From Leptospira sp. B5-022 (GTDB taxonomy: Bacteria > Spirochaetota > Leptospiria > Leptospirales > Leptospiraceae), in contig NZ_ANIJ01000022.1 of assembly GCF_000347035.1 (NCBI RefSeq), positions 186,001 to 250,000 of the forward strand: a stretch of DNA of 64,000 nt, given 5' to 3'. Of this stretch, positions 9,479 to 18,254 are shown piece by piece (within the stretch, counting starts at the first letter, position 1; each line of letters opens with the position of its first letter). The notes under the pieces were generated by a model. It had not been told where the DNA came from and searched no databases. It worked only from the letters and a program-made list of their open reading frames with translations. The translations under genes and the position numbers were made by a program.

Positions 9479-9630
9479 GTTGGAACTCCAACGGGGAATG
9501 AGGGTGCCCCACCCTTTTTTGGGTGGGGGCTGGTCGGTGGCACACTCGCACTCCAACAAAAATCGCCTTATCACGAAATCCACAAAAGATCAAGCAGATC
9601 TTTCACCGATCCCCATGTTGGAATTCCAAC
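9479..9630. repeat. Intergenic repeat element bounded by GTTGGAAYTCCAAC palindromes
   Basis: The element starts with GTTGGAACTCCAAC (9479-9492) and ends with GTTGGAATTCCAAC (9617-9630). Between them lies a strong hairpin, GCCCCACCC (9506-9514) against GGGTGGGGG with a T6 loop, then a CTCGCACTCCAAC stretch and AAAAATCGCCTTATCACGA. The hairpin and following block resemble, in reverse orientation, the element at 32484-32633, and the ATCGCCTT-CACGA block resembles the reverse complement of 50733-50757. The element sits between two convergent genes, so it may double as a terminator. A plus-strand open frame through it is an artefact. Confidence 0.75.
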
Positions 9631-9668
9631 AAAAGGATTGGAAGTTTCGTTCAGTCGCTTTTCTTATA

Positions 9669-12068
9669 CTACTCCTTCAAGAAATTCAAAGTAGCTTTCT
9701 GATTGATGATCCCATTATCTTTTAAGGTTACCTGTAGAGCGTCCCCCGCGTTCTCGATCTCAATTCGGAACTTACCTTCCTTGTCGATGATCGGGCTATT
9801 TTCCACATATCGTCCTTCGAAAATTTTCTGCTTATTGAACTTCACAACATAGTTCACATTGTCTTGGCTTTCGATCTCCAAAAGGACTTGGTTCACACCC
9901 TTGGAACCGTCCCAAGACATAGCAGTCCAAGGTCCTTTAAATTTTTCTAAACTAGAATCTCCACCGAAGGAACGCATTACCTTGGCAGGTTTTGCTTGGG
10001 AAAGGACCGCTGAGACAGGAGTCGCCTTATCACTTTCTCCTCCCAGATCCGTTTTGGAAGTTACGGAGTAGAGATATAATATTTCCTTTTCGGGGATATC
10101 CGCAATAAAGTTTGTAGTCTTTTCGTTCGTTCCGGAAACAAAATCCCAAGAAGAAGCTCCTCTTTTTTTACGATACACATAGTATTCGTTGGCTCCTTTG
10201 ACTGGATCCCATTTTAAGGAAATTTTTCCAGTTTTGGTATCGAGTGCTCCCTTTAGATTTGTCGGTGAGGCAAGTTTTGCCGCTCTGTGTTTATTTGGAT
10301 CTATATATCCATAAGCATAGTCTGAGAATGGACCGGATAGTCCGTCCTTATTCACAGCAGCCACAGCGTAGAATGCGTACTGGCCATTCAGTTTTTCGTC
10401 AACGAATGCCTCTTTTGATTCTTCTCCTACCTTGGACCAAGCGCCTCCTCCGAATAATCCGGTCACATCGTAACGATAGACTAGATATTTGGAAGCGCCG
10501 GAAACCTTCTGCCATTGTACTTCTATTTTACTATTATAAAGTCCTTTCGTAGCGGTAAGCCCGAAAGGTTTAGAAGGTTTCGCTTCTGCTTTCATAGTAA
10601 ATCCGGAAACAGCATCCGAAGTATCCCCGGTTTTACCGTTACCGATCGCCGCGATTACGTAGAACTCCGTCGCTCCGTTCCTAGCCGCAGCATTATCCGT
10701 GTAGTTGGTATTTTTTACTCTACCAACGGAGAGATATTTTTTCTGATTGGAGTTCCACTTGTATACATAGTAATCGGAAACTCCGCTGATGGGTTCCCAA
10801 GATAGATCGATCTTATTCGGATATTGTCCTTGGCTTGCTTGGACTCCCACAACCTTAGGCGGAGCCTTTGCTTCTTCGGTTTTTGCATAGCCGATCGCTT
10901 CTCCATCCGATAGATCGGAAGAATCATTGTCTGTTAAGGTCGCAATTTTATAAGAGTAAGCGATATCCTTTTGGATCCCATCATCCGTAAATCCGTTGGT
11001 CTGAGAAAGTCCGACCTTAGAAAAAGAGGAATCTCCCGGTCCTTTTCTATGGATCTCGTATCCAATTGCGTGCTGAACGGATGCCCAGGTCAGTACTACC
11101 TTATCCGAAAAAGAACCTTGGGTCGCAGCAATCTCCTTTGGAGCGGTCGGTTTTACTTTTTCAGGAGGTACGGGTTTTACATCCGTTGCCGGTGTAGTAG
11201 TGGTTGTATTCGTGGTAGTTGTCGGAGTCACATCGTCGACAAGGACGAATGCGGATTGGCAAACCTTCGTGAACCATCTATAATCAATATAGCCGTAACC
11301 GTTGTCTCCCCATTGGGTGGACCATGAGTTGATAAACTTAAACACTCCCTTGGAATCGTCGTAACCTACGATTGTAATCGCATGTCCGCCGTAGGTTTTC
11401 CCGACTCCTTCCTTATAAACTTCTCTTCCTTTTAAGTTCATAAAGTTTTCGTAAACTATTATCCCGGCTACTACGGGTCTTCCTAAGGAGAGTTGATTTT
11501 TCAGTTCGGTCGGATCGGTTTGTCTGATCCTTAAAAATTCTTTTGCCTTATAAGCAGAAGCAGCATTAAAAGCGTCTTGAGAGGGACGGCGAAGATAATC
11601 TCTTTCATTATATGGCATTGAAGACCAAGGTGCCGCCCCTTTTTCCACAACGAGACGCATTGCATCGGAAATCAACGAACCGTTGTCCCTTCCTCCGTTG
11701 ATCTGGTTATAGATGAATGAAGGTGAGAAAATATTGGAATAGTTCGGACTTCCGGAAGAATCGCTTAACTTCCAACCTCTGTCCTTTCTCTCCATATACT
11801 CTTGAAAAGACTTGGTAGCGTAAGCGGTGGACCAGGCAACACAGGAACTTTGTTGTCCTTGGTCTCCGACTGGAGGCATATACTGGGAAAGATCCATGGA
11901 GGAAGAAAGCCCTCGGTGAGAGATACGATTCGGATTTGCTTCTTTGAAAGAAGCTAAAAGTTCCGCAGGTTCTTGTTTCATCCCCAGGCCGGGAACTGTC
12001 TGAGAGAGGAGGCCGGTTGCAGAGAGTGAAAGTAATAAAACGGATAAAAAACGTAAATTCGGTTTCAT
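9669..12068 (-). CDS. Secreted papain-like (C1) protease with four FN3 domains
   Basis: A 799-residue exported protein. Signal peptide about 1-22; C1 peptidase domain about 60-275 with oxyanion Gln72 and nucleophile Cys76 (GQQSSCVAWS), His229 (GGHAITIVGY) and Asn247 (NSWSTQWGDNG), so all catalytic residues are present. A Thr-rich linker (about 277-290) leads to four fibronectin type III repeats beginning near residues 308, 403, 498 and 598 and a C-terminal beta domain (about 705-799). Papain-like proteases are uncommon in bacteria, and the FN3 array suggests a surface or secreted adhesin-protease. The gene is 11 bp downstream of the small exported protein at 12080-12532, so they may be cotranscribed. 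Confidence 0.88.
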   Translation of the reverse strand: MKPNLRFLSVLLLSLSATGLLSQTVPGLGMKQEPAELLASFKEANPNRISHRGLSSSMDLSQYMPPVGDQGQQSSCVAWSTAYATKSFQEYMERKDRGWKLSDSSGSPNYSNIFSPSFIYNQINGGRDNGSLISDAMRLVVEKGAAPWSSMPYNERDYLRRPSQDAFNAASAYKAKEFLRIRQTDPTELKNQLSLGRPVVAGIIVYENFMNLKGREVYKEGVGKTYGGHAITIVGYDDSKGVFKFINSWSTQWGDNGYGYIDYRWFTKVCQSAFVLVDDVTPTTTTNTTTTTPATDVKPVPPEKVKPTAPKEIAATQGSFSDKVVLTWASVQHAIGYEIHRKGPGDSSFSKVGLSQTNGFTDDGIQKDIAYSYKIATLTDNDSSDLSDGEAIGYAKTEEAKAPPKVVGVQASQGQYPNKIDLSWEPISGVSDYYVYKWNSNQKKYLSVGRVKNTNYTDNAAARNGATEFYVIAAIGNGKTGDTSDAVSGFTMKAEAKPSKPFGLTATKGLYNSKIEVQWQKVSGASKYLVYRYDVTGLFGGGAWSKVGEESKEAFVDEKLNGQYAFYAVAAVNKDGLSGPFSDYAYGYIDPNKHRAAKLASPTNLKGALDTKTGKISLKWDPVKGANEYYVYRKKRGASSWDFVSGTNEKTTNFIADIPEKEILYLYSVTSKTDLGGESDKATPVSAVLSQAKPAKVMRSFGGDSSLEKFKGPWTAMSWDGSKGVNQVLLEIESQDNVNYVVKFNKQKIFEGRYVENSPIIDKEGKFRIEIENAGDALQVTLKDNGIINQKATLNFLKE

Positions 12069-12079
12069 CTATTGGTCCT

Positions 12080-12532
12080 TTAGTTCTTGGTTAAAGATAA
12101 GATATTTTCTTCTAGTTGTTTGTTATATTCTCGGAAAGCGTACGGATGAGGTTCGTAAAGTCCGATCACTTCCGATTCCACTCCCTTGCTGTCCTTTACT
12201 TTTTTCTTAATTAGAAAAAGTATATATTCTCCTTCTTGAGGGGGTGCCTTCAGCCATTTTCCGAATAGTTCGGGAAAGATCAAAAATGCGATGTCGAATT
12301 TTTGCGGGAGTTCCTTTCCGCCCTTTAAGGATCTTAAAATTTCCACATTGGCTGTGACGGAGATGGAATTTGAAGAGATCTTACTTTCTTTCACATTGGA
12401 AAGTTTTGCCAATGCGATAAAGTCGGAGGAGTTCACCTGAGATTCCAGACTAGGAGGCGGTGTTAATGCGGAGACAGGCGAGATGAATATTAGGATCAGT
12501 ACGAAAAGGATCAATACGAAACGTTTTTGCAT
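12080..12532 (-). CDS. Exported protein of unknown function
   Basis: Not a family I can name. The longer frame begins at a GTG (12574), but the ATG at 12532 has a GGAG ribosome-binding site at good spacing and places the hydrophobic signal peptide (about 4-22) at the very N terminus, so I prefer it (150 residues). The mature protein has a NSSDFIALAKL segment, a strand VTANVEILRSLKGG and an EGEYILFLIKKK strand, a pattern like small beta-barrel domains that sit at the surface. It lies just upstream of the papain-like protease gene and may act with it. Confidence 0.6.
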   Translation of the reverse strand: MQKRFVLILFVLILIFISPVSALTPPPSLESQVNSSDFIALAKLSNVKESKISSNSISVTANVEILRSLKGGKELPQKFDIAFLIFPELFGKWLKAPPQEGEYILFLIKKKVKDSKGVESEVIGLYEPHPYAFREYNKQLEENILSLTKN

Positions 12533-12691
12533 TTGGAATGACTCCGGAAACAATTTGTTAACGCGGCTTTCCACTCTACTCGCGATCTGGGACCTTTTTC
12601 AAGAATTTTCCTTTCTAAATACGATTTAGAATATTCCAATTTTTGGAAAATAGTTTATAAGGGATGGTATTTTAAAGGATTTTTGGGGAAC

Positions 12692-13270
12692 TTATTTTGC
12701 TCGGACGAGCAGGGAAGGTAGATCTATTGAATCCGGTTTTTCCGGGATTTTAGGAAATATTCCTTTGATCTTAGGAGAATCGTCCACCCAGATGAGTGCA
12801 GTCTTATATTTCATATTTCCACTCTCAGGTTGGATGTATGCTTGGATCCCGAACGCTCTGGCTAGTTCCAACGCTGAGCTTGAGTTTGCAGGTTTGAGTA
12901 AAAGTATATTCTCGCTTAGTTTGCCGAATCTATCTCTCAGATCCTGGTAGGTGTCCTTTTCGGGAGTTAGGGTGATAAAAACAAATTGAGAATCGTTCGA
13001 CGCCGAGTTATCGAACCAGCGTAGAAACTTTTCCACTTCCTCCAGATCGTTTTTGGAAGAATGTAAAAATCCGAAATATAAAAAAGTTTGTTTTCCGGAG
13101 AAGACAGATTTCAAGGAAATGTCTGATTGATTTTCCGCTAAAACTAAGATCCCTTCCGGAACATCCTTCTCCGCTTGTATCATTCCCGGATCGGAATGGG
13201 AAAAGAAAAATAGTATGACTAAACTGGCTATCACGCCCGTTAAAAAGAATTTCCAAGCTCCGGATTCCAT
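12692..13270 (-). CDS. Sco1/SenC-like thioredoxin-fold protein lacking copper ligands
   Basis: A 192-residue membrane-anchored periplasmic protein (N-terminal TM about 9-25) with a thioredoxin-like fold of the Sco1/SenC type: FLYFGF strand, VFITLTPEKDT (compare the VDPERDT of Sco1), ARAFGI and ALIWVDD. Sco1 delivers copper to cytochrome oxidase using a CxxxC pair after YFGFTH and a distal His. Here the segment reads YFGFLHSSKND with no Cys, and the DHS-type His is replaced, so all three metal ligands appear lost. It is therefore not a copper chaperone by the known mechanism. No cytochrome oxidase genes are nearby. Confidence 0.65.
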   Translation of the reverse strand: MESGAWKFFLTGVIASLVILFFFSHSDPGMIQAEKDVPEGILVLAENQSDISLKSVFSGKQTFLYFGFLHSSKNDLEEVEKFLRWFDNSASNDSQFVFITLTPEKDTYQDLRDRFGKLSENILLLKPANSSSALELARAFGIQAYIQPESGNMKYKTALIWVDDSPKIKGIFPKIPEKPDSIDLPSLLVRAK

Positions 13271-13358
13271 CTCTAATTACAAGGGACGAAAACTTGTCGG
13301 AAACCGCAGCTTTATTCTTAGGGAATGTCTCCGAATATTTAAGGAATCTTATTCCGAA

Positions 13359-13397
13359 AAATATTTCCGGTGTGTAAATTATGGAAATATTTAGGCG
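13359..13397 (-). terminator. AT-rich inverted repeat after the TonB operon
   Basis: AAATATTTCC (13359-13368) and GGAAATATTT (13383-13392) are perfect 10-bp arms around a 14-nt spacer. Read on the minus strand the right arm runs into TTTTT, so it can serve as the terminator of the tonB operon ending at 13414. An operator for the Sco1-like gene starting at 13270 is an alternative. Confidence 0.5.
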
Positions 13398-13413
13398 GTT
13401 TCAATCGTCGGAA

Positions 13414-14070
13414 TCAGTTATCGTCGAGTTCGAAATGTACTGGAACCCTATGGTTCATTCGAGTCGGTCTTCCCTTTGCATAACCGGGGCTCCAGCGAGC
13501 CAATCGTATCACTTTTACCGCCGCTTCTTCAAAACCGTATCCTCGAATGGATGACTTGATCACTTTAGCGTTGATGAGATTTCCTTTTTCATCCACTTGT
13601 ACTTCTAAATAGATCATCGCATCCGATATACCTTGGGCACGCGCATTTTCCGGGAAATAATCTCTCAAAGAAAAATCTATGATTGGAGTAGGGGCCTTAT
13701 CTCCATAAAATGCGAATAAGAATCCGTCTTTGTCTGTACCTTCTCCGCTGATCTCATTTTCTTTGATCTCGTTCGGATCCGGGTCTTTCCCGTCCTCGTT
13801 GGAACCTTCTACCCATTCGTTCGGATCTTTGTGCGTAGGAGCGGTTTCCCCACCAATAAGTTCTGGAGGAATGTCTTGGATATCGACTTCTACGTTCATC
13901 TCCAATTGTTCGGAATCCACGAATTCCTTTTCTTTGTGGGTGATATAGTAGTAAGTTAGGAACAAAAATAGGTGAAAAGCAAGGGATCCATAAACACAAA
14001 TCTCCCAAAGAGAAAGTTCTTTGAGCTTTTGGATTACGTTAGTCTTTACTTTTTCCAGACTAGGATTCAT
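13414..14070 (-). CDS. tonB: TonB-type energy transducer
   Basis: Carries proton-motive energy from ExbB/ExbD to the outer-membrane receptor. The 218-residue protein has one N-terminal TM helix (about 24-44), a periplasmic linker (about 45-120) and a TonB C-terminal domain (about 125-215) with the usual GISDAMIYLEVQVDEKG, FEEAAVKVIR and ARWSPG segments. Unlike classical TonB, the linker is short and acidic, rich in Glu, Asp and Asn, not Pro-Lys repeats. It lies 9 bp after exbD and closes the operon that includes its receptor. Confidence 0.88.
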   Translation of the reverse strand: MNPSLEKVKTNVIQKLKELSLWEICVYGSLAFHLFLFLTYYYITHKEKEFVDSEQLEMNVEVDIQDIPPELIGGETAPTHKDPNEWVEGSNEDGKDPDPNEIKENEISGEGTDKDGFLFAFYGDKAPTPIIDFSLRDYFPENARAQGISDAMIYLEVQVDEKGNLINAKVIKSSIRGYGFEEAAVKVIRLARWSPGYAKGRPTRMNHRVPVHFELDDN

Positions 14071-14079
14071 TTCTCCGGA

Positions 14080-14484
14080 TCACCTTTTAACGGATAATGC
14101 GATTTGGTGCACGCCGGCCTTTTTGATTTTTCCCATAGTCTCTGCTATTTTTCCGTAAGGAAGGGAAGAATCAGCGGATAACGTGATCCTCATATTCGGA
14201 CGGATCTTACTCTCTCTTTGTAATTGAGCTTCTAATCGGGGAAAATCAGTTTCATTCCCTTCTAAGAAAATTTTTCCGTCTTTGGATAATGCAACCTGAA
14301 CGGTTTTAGCTAGATTCGCATCTACCGCATCCGCTTTAGGAAGATTAATATTAATGGATTCTTTTTTTAAAAAATTCGCGGTAACCATAAAAATCACCAA
14401 AAGAACCAAAATAACGTCCACCATCGGAGTAATATTAATACTGCCGATTTCTTCTCCGTCGCCGGAAGAACTTTGACCTGCCAT
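14080..14484 (-). CDS. exbD: ExbD/TolR family biopolymer transport protein
   Basis: Inner-membrane partner of ExbB that couples proton flow to TonB. The 134 residues have one TM helix (about 17-37) with the functional Asp in ITPMVDVILVLLVIFMV, and a small periplasmic domain with the KADAVDANL and LSADSSLPYGKI segments. It lies 27 bp after exbB and 9 bp before tonB. Confidence 0.92.
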   Translation of the reverse strand: MAGQSSSGDGEEIGSINITPMVDVILVLLVIFMVTANFLKKESININLPKADAVDANLAKTVQVALSKDGKIFLEGNETDFPRLEAQLQRESKIRPNMRITLSADSSLPYGKIAETMGKIKKAGVHQIALSVKR

Positions 14485-14511
14485 ATATTCTCCTTTCTAG
14501 AAATCCCCGGT

Positions 14512-15129
14512 TTAACCTTTCCGAGATAGGCTTGCTAAAAATTCTTTGGAAAGAATTTCTAGATTGGATTGGATGATTTTCAATTTTCGGGTGAAGTAAT
14601 TGTTTGCCATTACCACAGGAATTGCAACAGCAAGACCTACTGCGGTGGCAAGCAGTGCCTGTGAAATGGTTCTCATCACCACTTCTCCTGCCGCGTTCCC
14701 CAAGGTTCCTAATTTATAAAAAGCACTGATCACACCGAATACCGTTCCTAAAAGTCCGATAAACGGAGCGTTGTTCCCTAAAGTGTTTAGAATGGAAAGT
14801 CTGGTCTCGAAACCAACTCTTTCTCCGATCATTTTTCCTTCCATTAATTCTCCCAAACTTTCTTTTCCACCTTTGGAATGTTCGGAAGAGAAGTCCGCAA
14901 ATCTTGCGTATACGTTCTCCGGATAATTTTCTGAAAATTTAGGCGCTCCGGAGAGATCTCCTTTTCTTGCGGTTTGGATGATTTCAGGTAATACGAAGGC
15001 GGAGTCTTTCGTATTTTTAACAAATATGATCGCTCTTTCGACAACAACGGCTACTGCAAGAACGCTCGCGATCGCCATGATCACGAAGATCGCCGATTCC
15101 ATGTATCCGATAGCAATTTCAAAACTCAT
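14512..15129 (-). CDS. exbB: ExbB/TolQ/MotA family proton channel protein
   Basis: Forms the pentameric inner-membrane channel that powers TonB. The 205-residue protein has three TM segments: one near the N terminus (about 11-33) and two in the conserved C-terminal MotA/TolQ/ExbB domain, with LNTLGNNAPFIGLLGTVFGV and a later ALLATAVGLAVAIP helix. It precedes exbD and tonB and follows a Cys-rich lipoprotein gene by about 80 bp on the same strand. Confidence 0.92.
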   Translation of the reverse strand: MSFEIAIGYMESAIFVIMAIASVLAVAVVVERAIIFVKNTKDSAFVLPEIIQTARKGDLSGAPKFSENYPENVYARFADFSSEHSKGGKESLGELMEGKMIGERVGFETRLSILNTLGNNAPFIGLLGTVFGVISAFYKLGTLGNAAGEVVMRTISQALLATAVGLAVAIPVVMANNYFTRKLKIIQSNLEILSKEFLASLSRKG

Positions 15130-15207
15130 TTGATGGTTCCTTCTTAATTTCTGTTTTTTTGTTTGATACGATCCCAGTCATTCTGTTTTTGTTCCGAAAT
15201 TTCGGAC

Positions 15208-15708
15208 TTAAAGTTCTGGTTCTGACGAATAAAGTTCTTTGCAATTTCTGACGCAGCCGAGGGTCTCTATTCCGGAATTGGAAATCAGTAGTTCGGAACC
15301 TTCTCCGCTACAATCGTTTTCGGATCCGACCCTGGACCAATAAGCTTCATTACAATTAAAAATACATTCTTGGGTTTTGGAATTTAAACCCGCCATTTGG
15401 TCCTTAGCTAATATCTGGCTACAATACGATTCATAATTTTTTGCGGACCCACCGGAGAATAATCCGGAAATCTCGACTTCTCCGCTTCCGATCAAATCGG
15501 AGGAAGTTTTTAAACAATCTTCCGTTTCTTGCATGGAGGACTTACATGCTGCGGACGGATTTGCGGAATAATGTAACAGAGATTGTAAGACCAAAGTGCT
15601 TTCATTAGACGCTTCCGGCGAATATTGGGAACAGTAGGAGAATATGACTAGAGCGGAGAATAATCCGAACCAGTGCGCAGAACCTTTTCCCAAACTCCGG
15701 AAGTGCAT
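15208..15708 (-). CDS. Cys-rich putative lipoprotein of the TonB operon
   Basis: A 166-residue exported protein of unknown function. A hydrophobic leader (about 13-25) ends in FSYC, a plausible spirochaetal lipobox. The mature part has eight further Cys, including the pairs IFNC/QEC and GCVRNC, suggesting a compact disulfide-bonded fold as in multi-Cys lipoproteins known from Leptospira. The start overlaps the stop of the receptor gene by one base, so it is translated from the receptor mRNA. A plausible role is ligand capture at the surface or periplasm for the receptor, but that is inference. Confidence 0.65.
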   Translation of the reverse strand: MHFRSLGKGSAHWFGLFSALVIFSYCSQYSPEASNESTLVLQSLLHYSANPSAACKSSMQETEDCLKTSSDLIGSGEVEISGLFSGGSAKNYESYCSQILAKDQMAGLNSKTQECIFNCNEAYWSRVGSENDCSGEGSELLISNSGIETLGCVRNCKELYSSEPEL

Positions 15709-18254
15709 TAGAACTTAACCTCGATACCTATATTGAAGAACGGAATGACCACACCGCCCGGTAAAGGAATTGTTCCGAATGTCGGGCTAGGGCTTGGGTT
15801 TGTTTTGGAATAAGGTTTCGTATTATCGAAATCTTCTCCCCCTACGTTCTCTCTTAAGTAGACGTTTACTATCTCCAAGAAGGTATTAATATACCCCCAT
15901 TCATAATTGAAAAATCTATCGAAACGTATGTCAAGTCGATGATAAGGCTTTAATCTACGGCTATTGATATATTCTCCCAGGGCAGGGTTATTAGCGTATT
16001 GAGGAACCCAATAGGTTTGGCCGTTGGCAGGGTTACTGAACCTTCCCCCATCGTCCCCTACGATAGGTGTAAACGGTCTGCTTGTGAGGTAGGACCATCT
16101 GGCCCCAAACTGCCATTCTTGGCTCCATCTCCAACCGAAGACCATATTGATTACATGGGTCCTGTCATAGTCGTATAATGTCTCTTTAGAATTTTTATAA
16201 AACTCCGCAGCGATCTGAGTCTCCTGAGTGTTCAAAGGAGCCGCTCCCGGATCAGGGGTGAATATATTATTGTTTCTGAATGTTTGAGACCAAGTATAAG
16301 TGATCCAACCGAACCAGTTTCTGGTTCCAGGACGAGAGTTTTTGCGAAGTACTAATTCGTAACCTCTGGACCAACCGGTTCCGCTATTGGAGTAATTTAA
16401 CTTTTTGTTTACGATAAAAGGTTGAGCGATCCTGGAATAAGGATCCGGATTTGTTCCTACGTAGTCGGTGATATAAGGGTCATCCACGATCAGGTCCGAG
16501 TATTCTTGTTTGAATATCTCGCCTTTGATCTGGTAATCGCCTTCTAAGAGTTGTTCTATACCTCCGCCGTACTTGAATACCTTTTCGAAATCCAAGTGTG
16601 GATTCCCGCTATCTTTATTAAATCTAGTGTCCAGAGGGAAGCGGAAGAAATTACCTCCACCCGCAAAGATGGTAGTCCCTTTTCCGATACCTTCGAATTT
16701 ATATGATGCCTGCGCTCGCGGACCGAATGCACTATTGTTGACATACGGAATATAGTCGTAACGTGCTCCCGGTTCTATGTGTAAATTTCCTAAACGGATC
16801 TTGGTGGTCAAATAACCGTTATAGTAAGCTCCCTTGGCGGTTATGTTGGTGGGGATCGTGGTAAAATCCGGACTTTGTGTATCGTACGGGTTCGGACTTA
16901 AATTATTCGGATCCGTTTGGATAATACTAGAACCGGTAGAATAATAATTCAATAGTCTATATTCGGTTCCGAACTCCGCGCTGAAATATTTGTTCGGATC
17001 CCAGAAAGCATCCTGACGCACACCATTATACGCGCCACTCGCTCGGTTCTTTCCTTGGATGGAACCGAAGGAAACGTTAAAATCGGTAAAAGGATCGTAG
17101 CTGATCAATGTGACACGATTGGAGAATGTGTCGATCGGTTTCCAAGTATAACGTACTGCCTGTGTCCTAAATCCCTGTCCTGAAGAAATACTTGCGCCTG
17201 CAAATGCGGCGGTGGAATCATTTGCCGGGTCGTTCTGGTATTTAGCGGGAAGATTTGCCGCAAAGTCGTCTTTGGAATAGAAGGAATGAAAAGAGATCTG
17301 GTGATGTTCGTTAAAGTTATGAACAAACTTTACCTGAGAGTCCACGAATCTAGGAAGTCTAAGTCCTTCCGGGAAGTCAGCGCCTAACGCGGAGGTCAAT
17401 CCTTGCACAAATCTATCCAAGTATCCCACGCGGGCGGAAGCGATCAGATATCCTTTGCCGCCGAAAGTAGGGCTCATATAACTGATGCTACTGGACCAGG
17501 CGGAGATGATCAGGTTTTTCTGGGATTTGTCCACCTTATCCACCGTGTCGATATGAATGACCCCGCCCAATGCGTTATTGAAGTTTGCGGGGAACACACC
17601 CGTGTATACGTCTATGGATTTGATCAAGTTCGCATTCACCACTGCGCTCAATCCATCGAAGTGGAACGGGTACAGGATCGGAAGATCATCCACTAAATAT
17701 AAGTTCGAGTTCGGATCGGAACCCCGGATCACGTAGTTATTTGCCCCGCCACCAAATGCTGCGGAGGGAACGACACCCGGTATCGTTTCCAAGGCGCGTA
17801 ACGGTTCGCCGAAAGTTCCAGGCATCCTTTTGATCTCTTCGTATTTGATCGTGGTCCTGGAAAGGATCGGTTTATCTCTCTCCGCCGAGACTGTGATCGT
17901 ACCTTTAGGTGCCTTGGTTTTAGGGGACGCTATGGAAGAATCGGCGCCTGCGTCCGTATAAAGAGTAACTGTTTGGCCGGACGCCTCGACGTTCCCTTTG
18001 ATATCCTGCATATCTTCCACTTTTAAGATACGAAAAGTATAAATACCCGGAGAAGGTACTGTAGCTTCGAAATATCCTTCTGCGTCCGTTCTATAGATCT
18101 TTTTGGTCTCAAAAAGTAAAACCTGGGTCTTTGCTTCCCCTTGGTTTTTTTGTCTGGAGAATAACCTCGCCTTAAAGGTTACTTCTGCAAACAGATCCAT
18201 TGGCGCGATTGCCGCGAGAAAAGCGATTTTGATCAGTACTTTTTTTAACTTCAT
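15708..18254 (-). CDS. TonB-dependent outer-membrane receptor
   Basis: An 848-residue active-transport barrel. Signal peptide about 1-23; an N-terminal carboxypeptidase-regulatory-like beta domain (about 25-100); a segment GTITVSAE (near 118) that may be the TonB box; plug domain (about 130-250) with LRALETIPGVVPS, NNYVIRGSDP and VDDLPI; then a beta barrel of alternating aromatic strands ending in a C-terminal Phe. The ligand cannot be read from the sequence. It is encoded with its own ExbB, ExbD and TonB plus four lipoproteins, so the operon may be a complete uptake system for one class of nutrient. Confidence 0.92.
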   Translation of the reverse strand: MKLKKVLIKIAFLAAIAPMDLFAEVTFKARLFSRQKNQGEAKTQVLLFETKKIYRTDAEGYFEATVPSPGIYTFRILKVEDMQDIKGNVEASGQTVTLYTDAGADSSIASPKTKAPKGTITVSAERDKPILSRTTIKYEEIKRMPGTFGEPLRALETIPGVVPSAAFGGGANNYVIRGSDPNSNLYLVDDLPILYPFHFDGLSAVVNANLIKSIDVYTGVFPANFNNALGGVIHIDTVDKVDKSQKNLIISAWSSSISYMSPTFGGKGYLIASARVGYLDRFVQGLTSALGADFPEGLRLPRFVDSQVKFVHNFNEHHQISFHSFYSKDDFAANLPAKYQNDPANDSTAAFAGASISSGQGFRTQAVRYTWKPIDTFSNRVTLISYDPFTDFNVSFGSIQGKNRASGAYNGVRQDAFWDPNKYFSAEFGTEYRLLNYYSTGSSIIQTDPNNLSPNPYDTQSPDFTTIPTNITAKGAYYNGYLTTKIRLGNLHIEPGARYDYIPYVNNSAFGPRAQASYKFEGIGKGTTIFAGGGNFFRFPLDTRFNKDSGNPHLDFEKVFKYGGGIEQLLEGDYQIKGEIFKQEYSDLIVDDPYITDYVGTNPDPYSRIAQPFIVNKKLNYSNSGTGWSRGYELVLRKNSRPGTRNWFGWITYTWSQTFRNNNIFTPDPGAAPLNTQETQIAAEFYKNSKETLYDYDRTHVINMVFGWRWSQEWQFGARWSYLTSRPFTPIVGDDGGRFSNPANGQTYWVPQYANNPALGEYINSRRLKPYHRLDIRFDRFFNYEWGYINTFLEIVNVYLRENVGGEDFDNTKPYSKTNPSPSPTFGTIPLPGGVVIPFFNIGIEVKF

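Noticed and set aside
9477..9725. Plus-strand open frame across the repeat element
   Set aside because: It spans two palindromes and a GC-rich hairpin, has no ribosome-binding site and overlaps the end of the papain-like protease gene.
13359..13392. Operator for a metal regulator
   Set aside because: The T run after the right arm on the minus strand fits a terminator better, and no Fur-like core is seen.
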